DNA of 64,000 bases from Actinostola sp. cb2023 (Eukaryota > Cnidaria > Anthozoa > Actiniaria > Actinostolidae). Below are positions 21,670 to 33,949 of the stretch, in pieces (within the stretch, counting starts at the first letter, position 1; every line of letters begins with the position of its first letter). Made by a program: the position numbers and the translations under genes. Location of the stretch: the NCBI GenBank assembly GCA_033675265.1, contig JAUJYZ010001275.1, positions 62,001-126,000 of the forward strand. The letters are read 5' to 3'. The notes beneath the pieces are model-generated. The model saw only the letters and a program-made list of their open reading frames with translations, ran no database searches and was not told the origin of the DNA.

Positions 21670-24600
21670 AATAATTACTCGGGCCCTTCCGAAGGAAGCC
21701 CGAGTTAGAAAATACACTTTCTTTTTTTTTTTTTTTTTTTTTTTTTCAGGTGAAGGAATGACAAAAAAATGCGAAGAATGCGATGTATTTGATCCTATCG
21801 AGTTTCAAGATTTCTCATCATAGATCTTCAAGCTATTAAGTTCAGGATTGTAGTTGATCATTCCACGATGAAGCTAAGGCGCGTTTGCTTTTGTTATAAA
21901 TGAAACGACATCTTTCAGAGTGGGCCCACACGAATAGCCGTATGCTTTTGTCTGTGAAATGAGCCTGTTTAAAGCCCGTGTTTTATCGGCTGTTCTATAA
22001 CGCCTTTCCACGAACTCGAACTCATATCCAAAAATGAATTGAGACAAAGGCGATCGAGCAAGGTCAATGTTCGAAAATCCGTGTTCTTTTCAGTAAGATG
22101 ACAGTTGTAAAGTGATCCTTATCTGAGTCATACATCTATTACCGGCGACCTAATTTTAGAACCGTTGATTTAAAACCGAATTTCCACGCTCAAAACAGGT
22201 CAGTGAACGGCAAAAATACAATCGAAATCAAAACGTCCTTAGATTTTAGGGATCTATTATAGAAGAAGACGCTCAATGACGAGGGAGACTTGTGTCTGAC
22301 TCATAGATAAAGATCTCCGCGGACTCTTGTTAGTCGGGCTTCCTGTGTGGAAGCCCCGACTCTAAAAATGAGAAGCGTTCTTTGTCGTCGTCTTCGTCGT
22401 CGACCCCAAAAAGCACGCATGCGCCCTGTCGGCCGCTAAGATAATCACCGACCAACAACATGATCTTATATATCAACACGAGACATCGCACATCGTCCTC
22501 TTTCTTCAGAAACCTTGTCGAAGGAAGGTTAATATGTCGTCTTGTTTAAGCTTATATTTGTATTTGGTATGGATATATTTATGGCACCAAATAAACTATT
22601 GTCATTTCTATGATTCGCTGAGTTTGTGAAATCGATTTTACAAAGAAAGCAGTTCTACCGAGTCATGCATAATCACCCAAGGCTCTAACAACATGGTTTC
22701 TTCACAAACCTTGTCAGTTGGAGGAAGGTTACTAGTATGTCGTCTTGTTTTTTATTATTTTTCTCCGTACGCGTCAACGTCGAGCTAAAGCCGAAGGAGA
22801 CATAAAGTCTGGCCAAGAAAGATTAGAAAGCACAAACCAATCAGGGAAAGCACCAGAGGTCAAGGGGCCAAAATATAAGTGTTTATTCGTCTAAATCTAA
22901 ATTTAGATTGAAACAGGACGCTCTAGTAACATGAAGTATATACTGTAAAGTTCGCAGTCTACTGAAATTGCAAGGAAATATTAAAGCATGTTCAGTATCG
23001 AGCTCGAGTCACGCAACGACGAGCAACCAAAAACTGTTTCAATCGCACTATATAAGATATCTATATTTAGCTCAAATAGGTTACATTTCATTTAGAAGCC
23101 CGACTTCACGCTAGAAGAGCGTCTAGTTATAATTAAACTCACGACCAACGCCGTACAACGGTCATGTATAACTCCATCTATTGACAGAAAGCTATATGTA
23201 CAGAAGTCATGCAAACAGTCGAGCCAGTCGAGTTATTTTCAGTAGCTCATAATGGATGTTTATTTTATTCCACGTTTGAAAAATTCAGAAGGAAAAGGAA
23301 TCGTAAAAATCGTTCTTCAAAACTACATCAAAGCATTTAAGGCAAGCAAGGTCAATGTTCGTAAATCGTATAGCCCTTCATCTGGCAGACATATAATCTC
23401 CCTCGTCACGCAACTGTCAGTCATTGTCAGGTCTCTCCTCACGCAACTGACATTGTCCTTTTCATTTTATATAGAACTGCCGCGTAGGCTATTTAAAACC
23501 GAATTTCCACGCTCAAAACAGGTCAGTGAACGGCAAAAATACAATCGAAATCAAAACGTCCTTAGATTTTAGGGATCTATTGCAGAAGAAGACGCTCAGT
23601 GACAAGGGAGACTATTTCGGTCGGTGACTCATAGATAAAGATCTCCGACTCTTGAAAGTACGCTGTCATACGTATTTAAACGTATTTGAGGTCACTTGAG
23701 GTCACATCTTAATCTAACAGAAGCAGCTTTTGATTTTTAATCGATAATTCCTTTCTGATTACTCCGGCCCTTCCGAAGGAAGCCCGAGTTAGAAAATACA
23801 CTTTCTTTTTTTTTTTTTTTTTTCAGGTGAAGGAATGACAAAAAAATGCGAAGAATGCGATGTATTTGATCCTATCGAGTTTCAAGATTTCTCATCATAG
23901 ATCTTCAAGCTATTAAGTTCAGGATTGTAGTTGATCATTCCACGATGAAGCTAAGGCGCGTTTGCTTTTGTTATAAATGAAACGACATCTTTCAGAGTGG
24001 GCCCACACGAATAGCCGTATGCTTTTGTCTGTGAAATGAGCCTGTTTAAAGCCCGTGTTTTATCGGCTGTTCTATAACGCCTTTCCACGAACTCGAACTC
24101 ATATCCAAAAATGAATTGAGACAAAGGCGATCGAGCAAGGTCAATGTTCGAAAATCCGTGTTCTTTTCAGTAAGATGACAGTTGTAAAGTGATCCTTATC
24201 TGAGTCATACATCTATTACGCGACCTAATTTTAGAACCGTTGATTTAAAACCGAATTTCCACGCTCAAAACAGGTCAGTGAACGGCAAAAATACAATCGA
24301 AATCAAAACGTCCTTAGATTTTAGGGATCTATCAGTAGAAGAAGACGCTCAATGACGAGGGAGACTTGTGTCTGACTCATAGATAAAGATCTCCGCGGAC
24401 TCTTGTTATAATTAAACTCACGACCAACGCCGTACAACGGTCATGTATAACTCCATCTATTGACAGAAAGCTATATGTACGTACAGAAGTCATGCAAACA
24501 GTCGAGCCAGTCGAGTTATTTTCAGTAGCTCATGATGGATGTTTATTTTATTCCACGTTTGAAAAATTCAGAAGGAAAAGGAATCGTAAAAATCGTACTT

Positions 24601-27530
24601 CAAAACTACATCAAAGCATTTAAGGCAAGCAAGGTCAATGTTCGTAAATCGTATAGCCCTTCATCTGGCAGACATATAATCTCCCTCGTCACGCAACTGT
24701 CAGTCATTGTCAGGTGTCTCCTCACGCAACTGACATTGTCCTTTTCATTTTATATAGAACTGCCGCGTAGGCTATTTTAAAACAGAATTTCCACGCTCAA
24801 AACAGGTCAGTGAACGGCAAAAATACAATCGAAATCAAAACTTCCTTAGATTTTAGGGATCTATTGCAGAAGAAGACGCTCAGTGACAAGGAAGACTATT
24901 TCGGTCGGTGACTCATAGATAAAGATCTCCGACTCTTGAAAGTACGCTGTCATACGTATTTAAACGTATTTGAGGTCACTTGAGGTCACATCTTAATCTA
25001 ACAGAAGCAGCTTTTGATTTTTAATCGATAATTCCTTTCTGATTTCGAGATAAATCGAACAAGATTTTTTAATGTATAGGCAGAGACAGCAGATTGGTCG
25101 AGCTTTGTCACATCATACTGAATCAACTGGATGTTTAAAAATACGAAGTTCTAACTCATGATGGATGTTTATTTTATTCCACGTTTGAAAAATTCAGAAG
25201 GAAAAGGAATCGTAAAAATCTTACTTCAAAACTACATCAAAGCATTTAAGGCAAGTAAGGTCAATGTTCGTAAATCGAGATCGTATAGCCCTTCATCTGG
25301 CAGACATATAGTCTCCCTCGTCACGCAACTGTCAGTCATTGTCAGGTCTCTCCTCACGCAACTGACATTGTCCTTTTCATAAGCCCGAGTGTACGCTCAT
25401 TGAGCGTCTTGTTTCGAGATAAATCGAACAAGATTATTTAATGTATAGGCAGAGACAGCAGATTGGTCGAGCTTTGTCACATCATACTGAATCAACTGGA
25501 TGTTTAAAAATACGAAGTTCTAACTCATGATGGATGTTTATTTTATTCCACGTTTGAAAAATTCAGAAGGAAAAGGAATCGTAAAAATCGTACTTCAAAA
25601 CTACATCAAAGCATTTAAGGCAAGTAAGGTCAATGTTCGTAAATCGAGATCGTATAGCCCTTCATCTGGCAGACATATAGTCTCCCTCGTCACGCAACTG
25701 TCAGTCATTGTCAGGTCTCTCCTCACGCAACTGACATTGTCCTTTTCATAAGCCCGAGTGTACGCTCATTGAGCGTCTTGTTTCAGTTAAAGCCCAAAAG
25801 GATAATTTGGTAAAATCCTTTATTGAGTTTTCGAAGTAAAAATTTGTAAAATGTTCGAGAAGAGTTGAGAAGATTTTCTTCGCTCAATTTTGACTTTTTA
25901 TATCAAAGCCTAGTCCAGAACTGGCCCCACCTTTCTCAATAACTGATATAAATACTCGGCGCGAAAGAAATATAAAGACTACGAGAAGCGCGCGTAATCT
26001 AAGGAAATTGAGAAAAGTGGGTCCAGGGAAGTTTGTCTGAGCATGCGCCACCACATCCAATCAAAAATCCTCACGAGCCTGCCATTATTGTTTATAGCGG
26101 TTATTCTTCGAAATGGACGCATTTGCCGCCGAGTTTTACTTACAGATTTAATACGACAACAAAATTCACAAAGAAAACAACGTCCTTTATTCTTTCTTTT
26201 CTTATTTGTTAGCATAAAAAAAGTTATTTTTGTTTTTTGTTTGTGAAATGCGCGCGCTATCACACAATCGATACGCCATGAAGCGCGCGCTCAAGAGATT
26301 TTTCGTTTGCTTTTCTCACTTTTTTCGCCAAAAACATTGCGTTTTTCTTCTTATTTTCTACACAGATATCATTGAAAAGTTGTTGTGTGTTTCCCTATTT
26401 ACTTTAGAAGTACTTTTCTTTCGTTTTTAGTGTGTTTTCTTTTTCCAATGATAAAAAAAACGCCAAGTGGTCTTTGAGGGTGATATCAATTATTACTCGG
26501 GCCCTTCCGAAGGAAGTCCGAGTTAGAAAATACACTTTTTTTTTTTTTTTTTTTTTTTTTCAGGTGATGGAATGAAGAAAAAATGCGAAGAATGCGATGT
26601 ATTTGATCCTATCGAGTTTCAAGATTTCTCATCATAGATCTTCAAGCTATTAGGTTCAGGATTGTAGTTGATCATTCCACGATGAAGCTAAGGCGCGTTT
26701 GCTTTTGTTATAAATGAAACGACATCTTTCAGAGTGGGCCCACACGAATAGCCGTATGCTTTTGTCTGTGAAATGAGCCTGTTTAAAGCCCGTGTTTTAT
26801 CGGCTGTTCTATAACGCCTTTCCACGAACTCGAACTCATATCCAAAAATGAATTGAGACAAAGGCGATCGAGCAAGGTCAATGTTCGAAAATCCGTGTTC
26901 TTTTCAGTAAGATGACAGTTGTAAAGTGATCCTTATCTGAGTCATACATCTATTACGCGACCTAATTTTAGAACCGTTGATTTAAAACCGAATTTCCACG
27001 CTCAAAACAGGTCAGTGAACGGCAAAAATACAATCGAAATCAAAACGTCCTTAGATTTTAGGGATCTATTATAGAAGAAGACGCTCAATGACGAGGGAGA
27101 CTTGTGTCTGACTCATAGATAAAGATCTCCGCGGACTCTTGTTATAATTAAACTCACGACCAACGCCGTACAACGGTCATGTATAACTCCATCTATTGAC
27201 AGAAAGCTATATGTACAGAAGTCATGCAAACAGTCGAGCCAGTCGAGTTATTTTCAGTAACTCATGATGGATGTTTATTTTATTCCACGTTTGAAAAATT
27301 CAGAAGGAAAAGGAATCGTAAAAATCGTACTTCAAAACTACATCAAAGCATTTAAGGCAAGTAAGGTCAATGTTCGTAAATCGAGATCGTATAGCCCTTC
27401 ATCTGGCAGACATATAGTCTCCCTCGTCACGCAACTGTCAGTCATTGTCATGTCTCTCCTCACGCAACTGACATTGTCCTTTTCATAAGCCCGAGTGTAC
27501 GCTCATTGAGCGTCTTGTTGCTCAATGTTC
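21670..27530 (+). repeat. Repeated internal blocks of the 6.77-kb element
   Basis: A block opening GGGCCCTTCCGAAGGAAGCC with a T-rich tract occurs near 21670, 23765 and 26505. A second block (TTATAATTAAACTCACGACC onward) occurs near 23130, 24408 and 27140. A third (CGAGATAAATCGAACAAGAT) occurs near 25045 and 25415. Copies are almost identical, implying recent internal duplication. Several end in AAGCCCGAG..GAGCGTCTTG. Confidence 0.9.
23252..27488 (+). repeat. Five near-identical short reading frames (MDVYFIPRLKNSEG)
   Basis: Frames at 23252, 24532, 25158, 25527 and 27264 all encode MDVYFIPRLKNSEGKGIVKI and then KAFKASKVNVRK..YSPSSGRH with tiny differences, including an inserted Arg-Ser in three copies. 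They match no family I recognise. Near identity at DNA level follows from block duplication, so conserved reading is not evidence of selection. I doubt they are genes. Confidence 0.35.
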
Positions 27531-27862
27531 ACATCCCGAAAACGGGATGTGGTGACGCATGCGCAGACAAACTTCCCTGGACCCACTTTTATCGTCTCTC
27601 TCTAGCCCAGCCCCTCTCTTCTGCTCTATGCCGCGCGCGTAGATAAAATTTAAAATTGGGTCCAGTTCTGGACTAATCAAAGCCGTGCGTAACGGCCTGC
27701 GCGACCTCGCCTTATATGATCTGACCAATCACGTTCCGTTCTAAAGATAGATTGATTCTAAAAATAGAATTAACGGGGCACATGATGGGTCAAGAGCCCA
27801 ATACCAGGGATTCCTTCTCTTACCTCATTTTCTCTTGTTGAACTATAATAATAATAATAATA

Positions 27863-28594
27863 CAGTTGAACCCTGCTATCTCGAACTCGGTTATCTCGAA
27901 CTCCCCGCTATCTCGAACACAAACCCATTTCCCTTGGATTTGTCCCTGTTTGTTCAGTCATTTACTATGGGCTATCTCGAACTCGGTTATCTCAAACTCC
28001 CCGCTATCTCGAACACAAACCCATTTCCCTTGGATTTGTCCCTGTTTTTTCAGTCATTTATTATGGGCTATCTCGAACTCGGTTATCTCGAACTCCCCGC
28101 TATCTCGAACACACAAAACCCATTTCCCTTGGATTTTCCCCTGTTTTTTTCAGTCATTTATTATGGGCTATCTCGAACTCGGTTATCTCGAACTCCCCGC
28201 TATCTCGAACACAAACCCATTTCCCTTGGATTTTCCCCTGTTTTTTTCAGTCATTTATTATGGGCTATCTCGAACTCAGTTATCTCGAACTCCCCGCTAT
28301 CTCGAACACAAACCCATTTCCCTTGGATTTGTCCCTGTTTGTTCAGTCATTTACTATGGGCTATCTCGAACTCGGTTATCTCGAACTCCCCGCTATCTCG
28401 AACACAAACCCATTTCCCTTGGATTTTCCCCTGTTTTTTTCAGTCATTTATTATGGGCTATCTCGAACTCGGTTATCTCGAAAACATCAATTGAAAATAT
28501 CAGTGAAATGACACTGACCCGGTTATCTCGAACCCCCGCTATCTCGAACTAATTTTCCTTTCCCTTCAGAGTTCGAGATAGCGGGGTTCTACTG
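27863..28594. mobile_element. pogo/Tigger-type non-autonomous element with internal satellite
   Basis: Starts CAGTTGAACCCTGCTATCTC and ends with the inverse GAGATAGCGGGGTTCTACTG, flanked by TA on both sides, as in Tc1/mariner-pogo elements. The interior is about six copies of a roughly 97-bp unit (CTATCTCGAACTCGGTTATC ... CCATTTCCCTTGGATTT) derived from the terminal sequence. The long translated frames over it are repeat artefacts. Confidence 0.85.
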
Positions 28595-28807
28595 TAAATA
28601 CTTTATTTATCTTATCTATCTGAACTTGTTCTTTGGTTCTACATCATGCTAATTTGAATCAGAAATGTATCTTAATACAACTTTAATTAAAAACAATTGT
28701 GTACAAAATAATTGAAGAATAACTTACATTAATTTAACAATGTTCTGTTTCTGTATACAGCTGTATACATGTAAGACCGTTGAACTCAACTTTTGATAAT
28801 AGTGGTG

Positions 28808-29290
28808 TTGAAGTTTACACTCTAATATACTATGATTTTATGCTATTTTGCACCAGAAACCAGACACATCTCTCGTGGAAAGTGTCAAGTGTTTTTTCAT
28901 AAATATTTTTTTAGATGATCACCACTCTCTGTTTGTGTATTGGGCTTCCTGTGTCTTAAACCCGCATACAAACGTACTCTATAGCCATGAATCCTGTCCT
29001 TTTTATATCTTGAATTTCTAAAACTGCTTTCAAAATAATAAAAGATCAATATCTATTTGAGTCCTGTGTGTCATTTAGTATTTAGAACGGCTTTTAGCGA
29101 GTTTTACTCGCCTCCGAGAGCCGAATACTTTGAGATCGATATTCGTCTGGGAAATCACAACAGACCGCCATGAAAAACCTGAAACAATCGTTATGAACAA
29201 ACACTTTGACACTTTGCACGAGAGATGTGTCTGGTTTCTGGTGCAAAATAGCATAGAATATAACAGTATATTAGAGTGAAAACTGCACAT
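28808..29290. repeat. Inverted-repeat element, about 100-bp ends
   Basis: TATTTTGCACCAGAAACCAG with flanking CACTCTAATATACT at the left is repeated as the reverse complement at 29190-29280. About 280 bp of non-coding DNA lies between the arms. Probably a non-autonomous DNA transposon; no clean target duplication found. Confidence 0.7.
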
Positions 29291-29294
29291 GGAT

Positions 29295-29824
29295 CAGGGG
29301 CGTAGCTAGCCGGACGCAAGGACGCAAATGCGTCACTCGAAAAAAAATTGATGAAAAAAAGTAGCTTCTCTTAGAAAAAAGAAAAAGTGAAAAGAAAAAG
29401 AAAAAAAACCAAAGAATCAAGCAAATAAAAAACAAAATATTATCACCCTATGGATTGTAAGTATTAGTTATTCGTGCTTGAAATTGGGCTTTTTCAAGCA
29501 TATAATTATTCGGAGTTCGTAAATTAAAGTAGAAGTTGGTAAGATATGTATGGAAACTATTTTCAGAAGGCAGGAAATGCTATTTCAGAGACCCTATACA
29601 TCAAAACTTTTAAGGGGAGCATGCCCCCGAACCCCCCTAGCAGCTCGCGACTTCACCGCTCGTCAGATTCGATTACATCGAACCAAAGTTATAGAAAAAA
29701 TAGCAGGTGCTAAATTCAGTGAAGTCAGAAGTACATAACTAGTTATGTACTTCTGGTGAAGTGTATACATTTCGTGAATTTCACAATTTTGCGTCACTCC
29801 GAAAAAATCCTGGCTACGCCCCTG
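29295..29824. mobile_element. hAT-like non-autonomous element, 530 bp
   Basis: Inverted ends CAGGGGCGTAGCTAGCC and GGCTACGCCCCTG; TGGAT is repeated immediately outside both ends. CAGGGGCG-type ends resemble hAT elements, although a full 8-bp duplication is not visible. A perfect small hairpin (AGAAGTACATAACTAGTTAT and onward) lies at 29727-29755. Confidence 0.7.
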
Positions 29825-29929
29825 TGGATGACTTGTCGAAAAACCATCGGGTACATCGTGGCGATGATTTTCGATCACCTGACTAGTTCCGAACACTATC
29901 CGAATTACACACTTACATATTCACTACCA

Positions 29930-31612
29930 CGCGTACATTGTTCGTCACTACCACGCGTACGTTGTTCGTCACTACCATGCGTACATTATTCGTCACTACC
30001 ACGCGTACGTTGTTCGTCACTACCATGCGTACATTGTTCGTTACTACCACGCGTACGTTGTTCGTTATTACAACGCGTACGTTGTTCGTCACTTCCACCC
30101 GGCCCGAGTAACTAGTAATTGTTTCAAATTTTAGTGTCATAATCAATGCTCTATAATCTACCACGCGTACGTTGTTCGTTACTACCATGCGTACGTTGTT
30201 CGTTACTACCACGCGTACGTTGTTCGTTACTACCATGCGTACGTTGTTCGTTACTACCACGCGTACGTTGTTCGTTATTACAACGCGTACGTTGTTCGTT
30301 AATACCACGCGTACGTTGTTCGTTAATACCACGCGTACGTTGTTCGTTATTACAACGCGTACGTTGTTCGTCACTTCCACCCGGCCCGAGTAACTAGTAA
30401 TTGTTTCAAATTTTAGTGTCATAATCAATCCTCTGTAATCTACCACGCGTACGTTGTTCGTTACTACCATGCGTACGTTGTTCGTTACTACCACGCGTAC
30501 GTTGTTCGTTACTACCATGCGTACGTTGTTCGTTACTACCACGCGTACGTTGTTCGTTATTACAACGCGTACGTTGTTCGTTAATACCACGCGTACGTTG
30601 TTCGTTAATACCACGCGTACGTTGTTCGTTATTACAACGCGTACGTTTTCGTCACTTCCACCCGGCCCGAGTAACTAGTAATTGTTTCAAATTTTAGTGT
30701 CATAATCAATCCTCTGTAATCTACCACGCGTACGTTGTTCGTTACTACCATGCGTACGTTGTTCGTTACTACCACGCGTACGTTTGTTCGTTACTAACAT
30801 GCGTACGTTGTTCGTTACTACCACGCGTACGTTGTTCGTTACGTTACCATACCATGCGTACGTTGTTCGTTAATACAACGCGTACGTTATTCGTTAATAC
30901 AACGCGTACGTTGTTCGTTACTACCACGCGTACGTTGTTCGTTACTACCACGCGTACGTTGTTCGTTAATACCACGCGTACGTTGTTCGTTAATACAACG
31001 CGTACGTTGTTCGTTACTACCACGCGTACGTTGTTCGTCACTACCACGCGTACGTTGTTCGTTACTAGCACGCGTACGTTGTTCGTTACTACCACGCATA
31101 CGTTGTTCGTTATTACAACGCGTACGTTGTTCGTCACTACCACGCGTACGTTGTTCGTCACTACCACGCGTACGTTGTTCGTCACTACCACGCGTACGTT
31201 GTTCGTCACTACCACGCGTACGTTGTTCGTTATTACAACGCGTACGTTGTTCGTCACTACCATGCGTACGTTGTTCGTTACTACCACGCGTACGTTGTTC
31301 GTTAATACAACGCGTACGTTGTTCGTTACTACCATGCGTACATTGTTCGTTACTACCACGCGTACGTTGTTCGTCACTACCACGCGTACGTTGTTCGTCA
31401 CTACCACGCGTACGTTGTTCGTTACTACCACGCGTACGTTGTTCGTTAATACAACGCGTACGTTGTTCGTTACTACCACGCGTACGTTGTTCGTTACTAC
31501 CACGCGTGCGTTGTTCGTTAATACAACGCGTACATTGTTCGTTACTACCACGCGTACGTTGTTCGTTAATACAACGCGTACGTTGTCCGTCACTTCCACC
31601 CGGCCCGAATAA
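29930..31612. repeat. 24-bp satellite with higher-order organisation
   Basis: Unit TACCACGCGTACGTTGTTCGTTAC and close variants, about 60 copies. Blocks of units are separated by a 70-bp spacer (CACTTCCACCCGGCCCGAGT and onward to CAATC..CTCTGTAATC) at about 30085, 30375, 30655 and 31592. The block-plus-spacer at about 30165-30395 is nearly repeated at 30445-30675. The open frames of 70-280 codons on both strands follow from the 24-bp period. Confidence 0.93.
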
Positions 31613-31975
31613 CTAGTAATTGTTTCAAATTTTAGTGTCACAATCAATGCTCTGTAATCTTGCTGCATGGCCTTGTATAATAACTTCAACTTAATTATTC
31701 ACACTATATAGGTAATTTATAAGTCCATACAGCAGGGACCATCTAGAGAAAATCGACCGTCTACAGGGACCGTGTACAATCTTTTTGGCTAAAAGTGTGT
31801 GTGTGGGGGGGGGGGGGGGGGGCAAAGCGGAGAGAGTAGAGGAGTACAGAATAGGACAAAACGCTCAAATCACCAAATAAACGACAAAATACGACTTCTG
31901 AAGAAATGTTATGTTTATTGCAATCAAATTGTCACCCTTTTAAGCAATTTAAAATGTTACGCAAAACCACTAACT

Positions 31976-32175
31976 AAGAAAATAAATAAATAAATAAGAA
32001 AATAAGAAAATAAGTAAATGAATGAATGAATGAATGAATGAATGAATGAATGAATGAATGAATGAATGAATAAATGAATAAATGAATAAATGAATAAATG
32101 AATAAATGAATAAATGAATGAATGAATGAATGAATGAATGAATGAATGAATGAATGAATGAATAAATAAATAAGA
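31976..32175. repeat. (GAAT)n / (TAAA)n microsatellite
   Basis: About 200 bp of tetranucleotide repeats GAAT alternating with stretches where every second unit is AAAT. The opposite strand reads as a long LFIHSFIHSF frame, which is an artefact. Confidence 0.95.
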
Positions 32176-32789
32176 AGGCTGGTTTGGCCAGCCGAAATAC
32201 CGGCGTACATAATAAACATGTAACTCTACAGTGTGTCAGCTGTTCTTAGATTTTTACTAAATAAGAGCTTGGATTGCCTGTGCTATGACAAGCATTTCAA
32301 TACCAGTATTGATTTGTAGCATTTGATTAATAATGCAGCTTGAATCCAGTTGCTAATGACTGTTTCGGTGGATATTGCCATTCATTGAATGCTCAATTGC
32401 TTAATAATAAAAGAACATCGAGGATCAATATCACGAGAACTAGAAAGAGTTGTTTTAACTCCATATTAAGACATCAATTGATGGTTCATTGACTTCATAT
32501 TATAATGAAAATTGCATTTGATTAATAATATTATTAGTTATTGTTTATGATTTGATAGTAACTGTATATCAATATCTAAAGGTAATGTATGGTTATCATA
32601 TTCTTTATTTTCCTCTTCTTTCCAATAACATAAATACTGATTTCTTCGATTTTCTATGTCCCGGATGAATGGATGCACAGATTTAAATAAAGACACGATG
32701 ACGACGAGTGATCATGATCGATACGATCCCTTACTCGTTTAGATTACAATTTTCTACAGAGGAATGGATGAACATGTATTATTTCGAGT

Positions 32790-32870
32790 TATATAATAAC
32801 TATGATATAACGCACGCTCTGATAGGCCAAAGGATGCGTATTCCGCGTGCTCTATGAGAGCACACAGCAC
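32790..32870 (+). repeat. Dispersed repeat, copy 1
   Basis: ATAACTATGATATAACGCAC, then CTCTGATAGGCCAAAGGATGCGTATTCCGCGTG, closely matches 48837-48898. Both are followed by ACTCGAGAAGTGTTGAGAAG, so they are members of one interspersed family. Confidence 0.8.
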
Positions 32871-33080
32871 GCGCGCGCAGATATTCAAACATTTTTGTAA
32901 CGAACAAAATTGAAAACTTGCCTTAAAATCATATTGTATTTTATAAAAGAAATAGAAAACTTGTCCGCTGTGCTATGTGCAGATTTATAGCACTTGGGGA
33001 CTGATCAGAACACTCGAGAAGTGTTGAGAAGCACTGCGCTACACGTTGTGCTTCTCCTAACACTTCTCTCGTGTTCTGAT

Positions 33081-33949
33081 CACAGGTAGCCCAACCATTG
33101 CTTTTGAGGCTCTAAATAATTCAATAAGCATGATATTTGCGTCTTTTTTTGATGGGTTTCCTGTGGTAGAGCGCACGCGCGCAATGCGTATTATGTCGGG
33201 CTCCCTGTGCTGAGTAACGTCCTATGTTGGGCTTCCTGTGTGAGTCCCGTGACACGCGCCCGCAGAGAGTGTATATTGAAACAAGGTATGAAACTACAGT
33301 CACGTGACATACGTTTTTGCTCCTATTTTTGTCAATGTTACGTGAAAGTTTTCTTCGAATAACTAAACTTTAGCGTATTCTCGAAACACTCCATAAGTGT
33401 CAGTCGTCTAACTTCACCGTACGTACGCTAAGAAACTTAATTTTCAAATTTTGAGCGTCGTGGCCTGATGTGCGGTGCACTTTAGTGGTGCACTTTTCCG
33501 TGAAACATTCAGATTTTACCTTCGAGAGAACATCGACAAGCGCTCGGCAAATCTGAACTATGCTCTTTTTTGCAAGTTTTAATATTTATATGTTCACTAA
33601 ACATAAGCTAGTCAAAACATCTACAATATACTTTATTTTTTCTATTTTGACTTTTATAAAGTTTTTGTTTTGTGTTTTGATTTCTATCGATTAGAATGCT
33701 TTAAAATCGTAAAAATGCATATTGAAACAGTTTCAATAGTTTCTCTGCGGACGCGTCTTACAGGACGCGGACGTATACAGGAAGCCCAACATAGGACGTT
33801 ACCCAGCACAGGGAGCCCGACATAATACGCATTGCGCGCGTGCTCTACCACAGGAAACCCATCAAAAAAGACGCAAATATCATTTTATTGAATTATTTAA
33901 TAATTTAAATATTTAGTAGCCTCAAAAGCAATGGTTGGGCTGCATGTGA
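33081..33949. mobile_element. Foldback element, about 870 bp
   Basis: Left arm 33081-33240 and right arm about 33775-33949 are reverse complements over about 160 bp, for example AGCCCAACCATTGCTTTTGA at the left end and TCAAAAGCAATGGTTGGGCT at the right, and GTCGGGCTCCCTGTGCTGAG internally. The outermost bases (ATCACAGGT against GCATGTGAT) also pair roughly, so the exact ends and target duplication are uncertain. No coding content. Confidence 0.8.

Larger units (their letters stand above)
21066..27837. mobile_element. 6.77-kb composite element with inverted ends and 7-bp duplication
   Basis: Ends are inverted: CAAGAGAAAATGAGGTAAGA at 21066 and its reverse complement ending at 27837, continuing about 85 bp with one small indel to CCCGTTAATTCTATTTTTAG. 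The flanks carry TTGAACT at 21059-21065 and 27838-27844, a 7-bp target-site duplication. The interior is non-coding blocks repeated two to five times. Superfamily unassigned, since no transposase is recognisable. Confidence 0.8.
31613..33080. other. Intergenic, microsatellite and AT-rich DNA
   Basis: Contains a G run of 18 near 31805, the tetranucleotide array at 31976-32175, then AT-rich sequence with no gene. From about 32790 a dispersed repeat begins, followed at 33000-33081 by a hairpin whose arms read GATCAGAACACTCGAGAAGT and its near complement. Confidence 0.6.

Noticed and set aside
23252..23572. 106-codon frame as a real gene
   Set aside because: Non-coding block copies explain its conservation, and no similarity to known proteins is apparent.
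27835..28552. 228- and 219-codon frames
   Set aside because: Translations of the tandem units inside the Tigger-type element.
29930..31612. CRISPR array
   Set aside because: Repeats are adjacent with no unique spacers, and the genome is eukaryotic.
29913..31689. Reading frames of up to 281 codons on both strands (VVVTNNVR and TLFVTTTR repeats)
   Set aside because: The 24-bp satellite unit is a multiple of three, so any frame without a stop stays open throughout; not evidence of coding.
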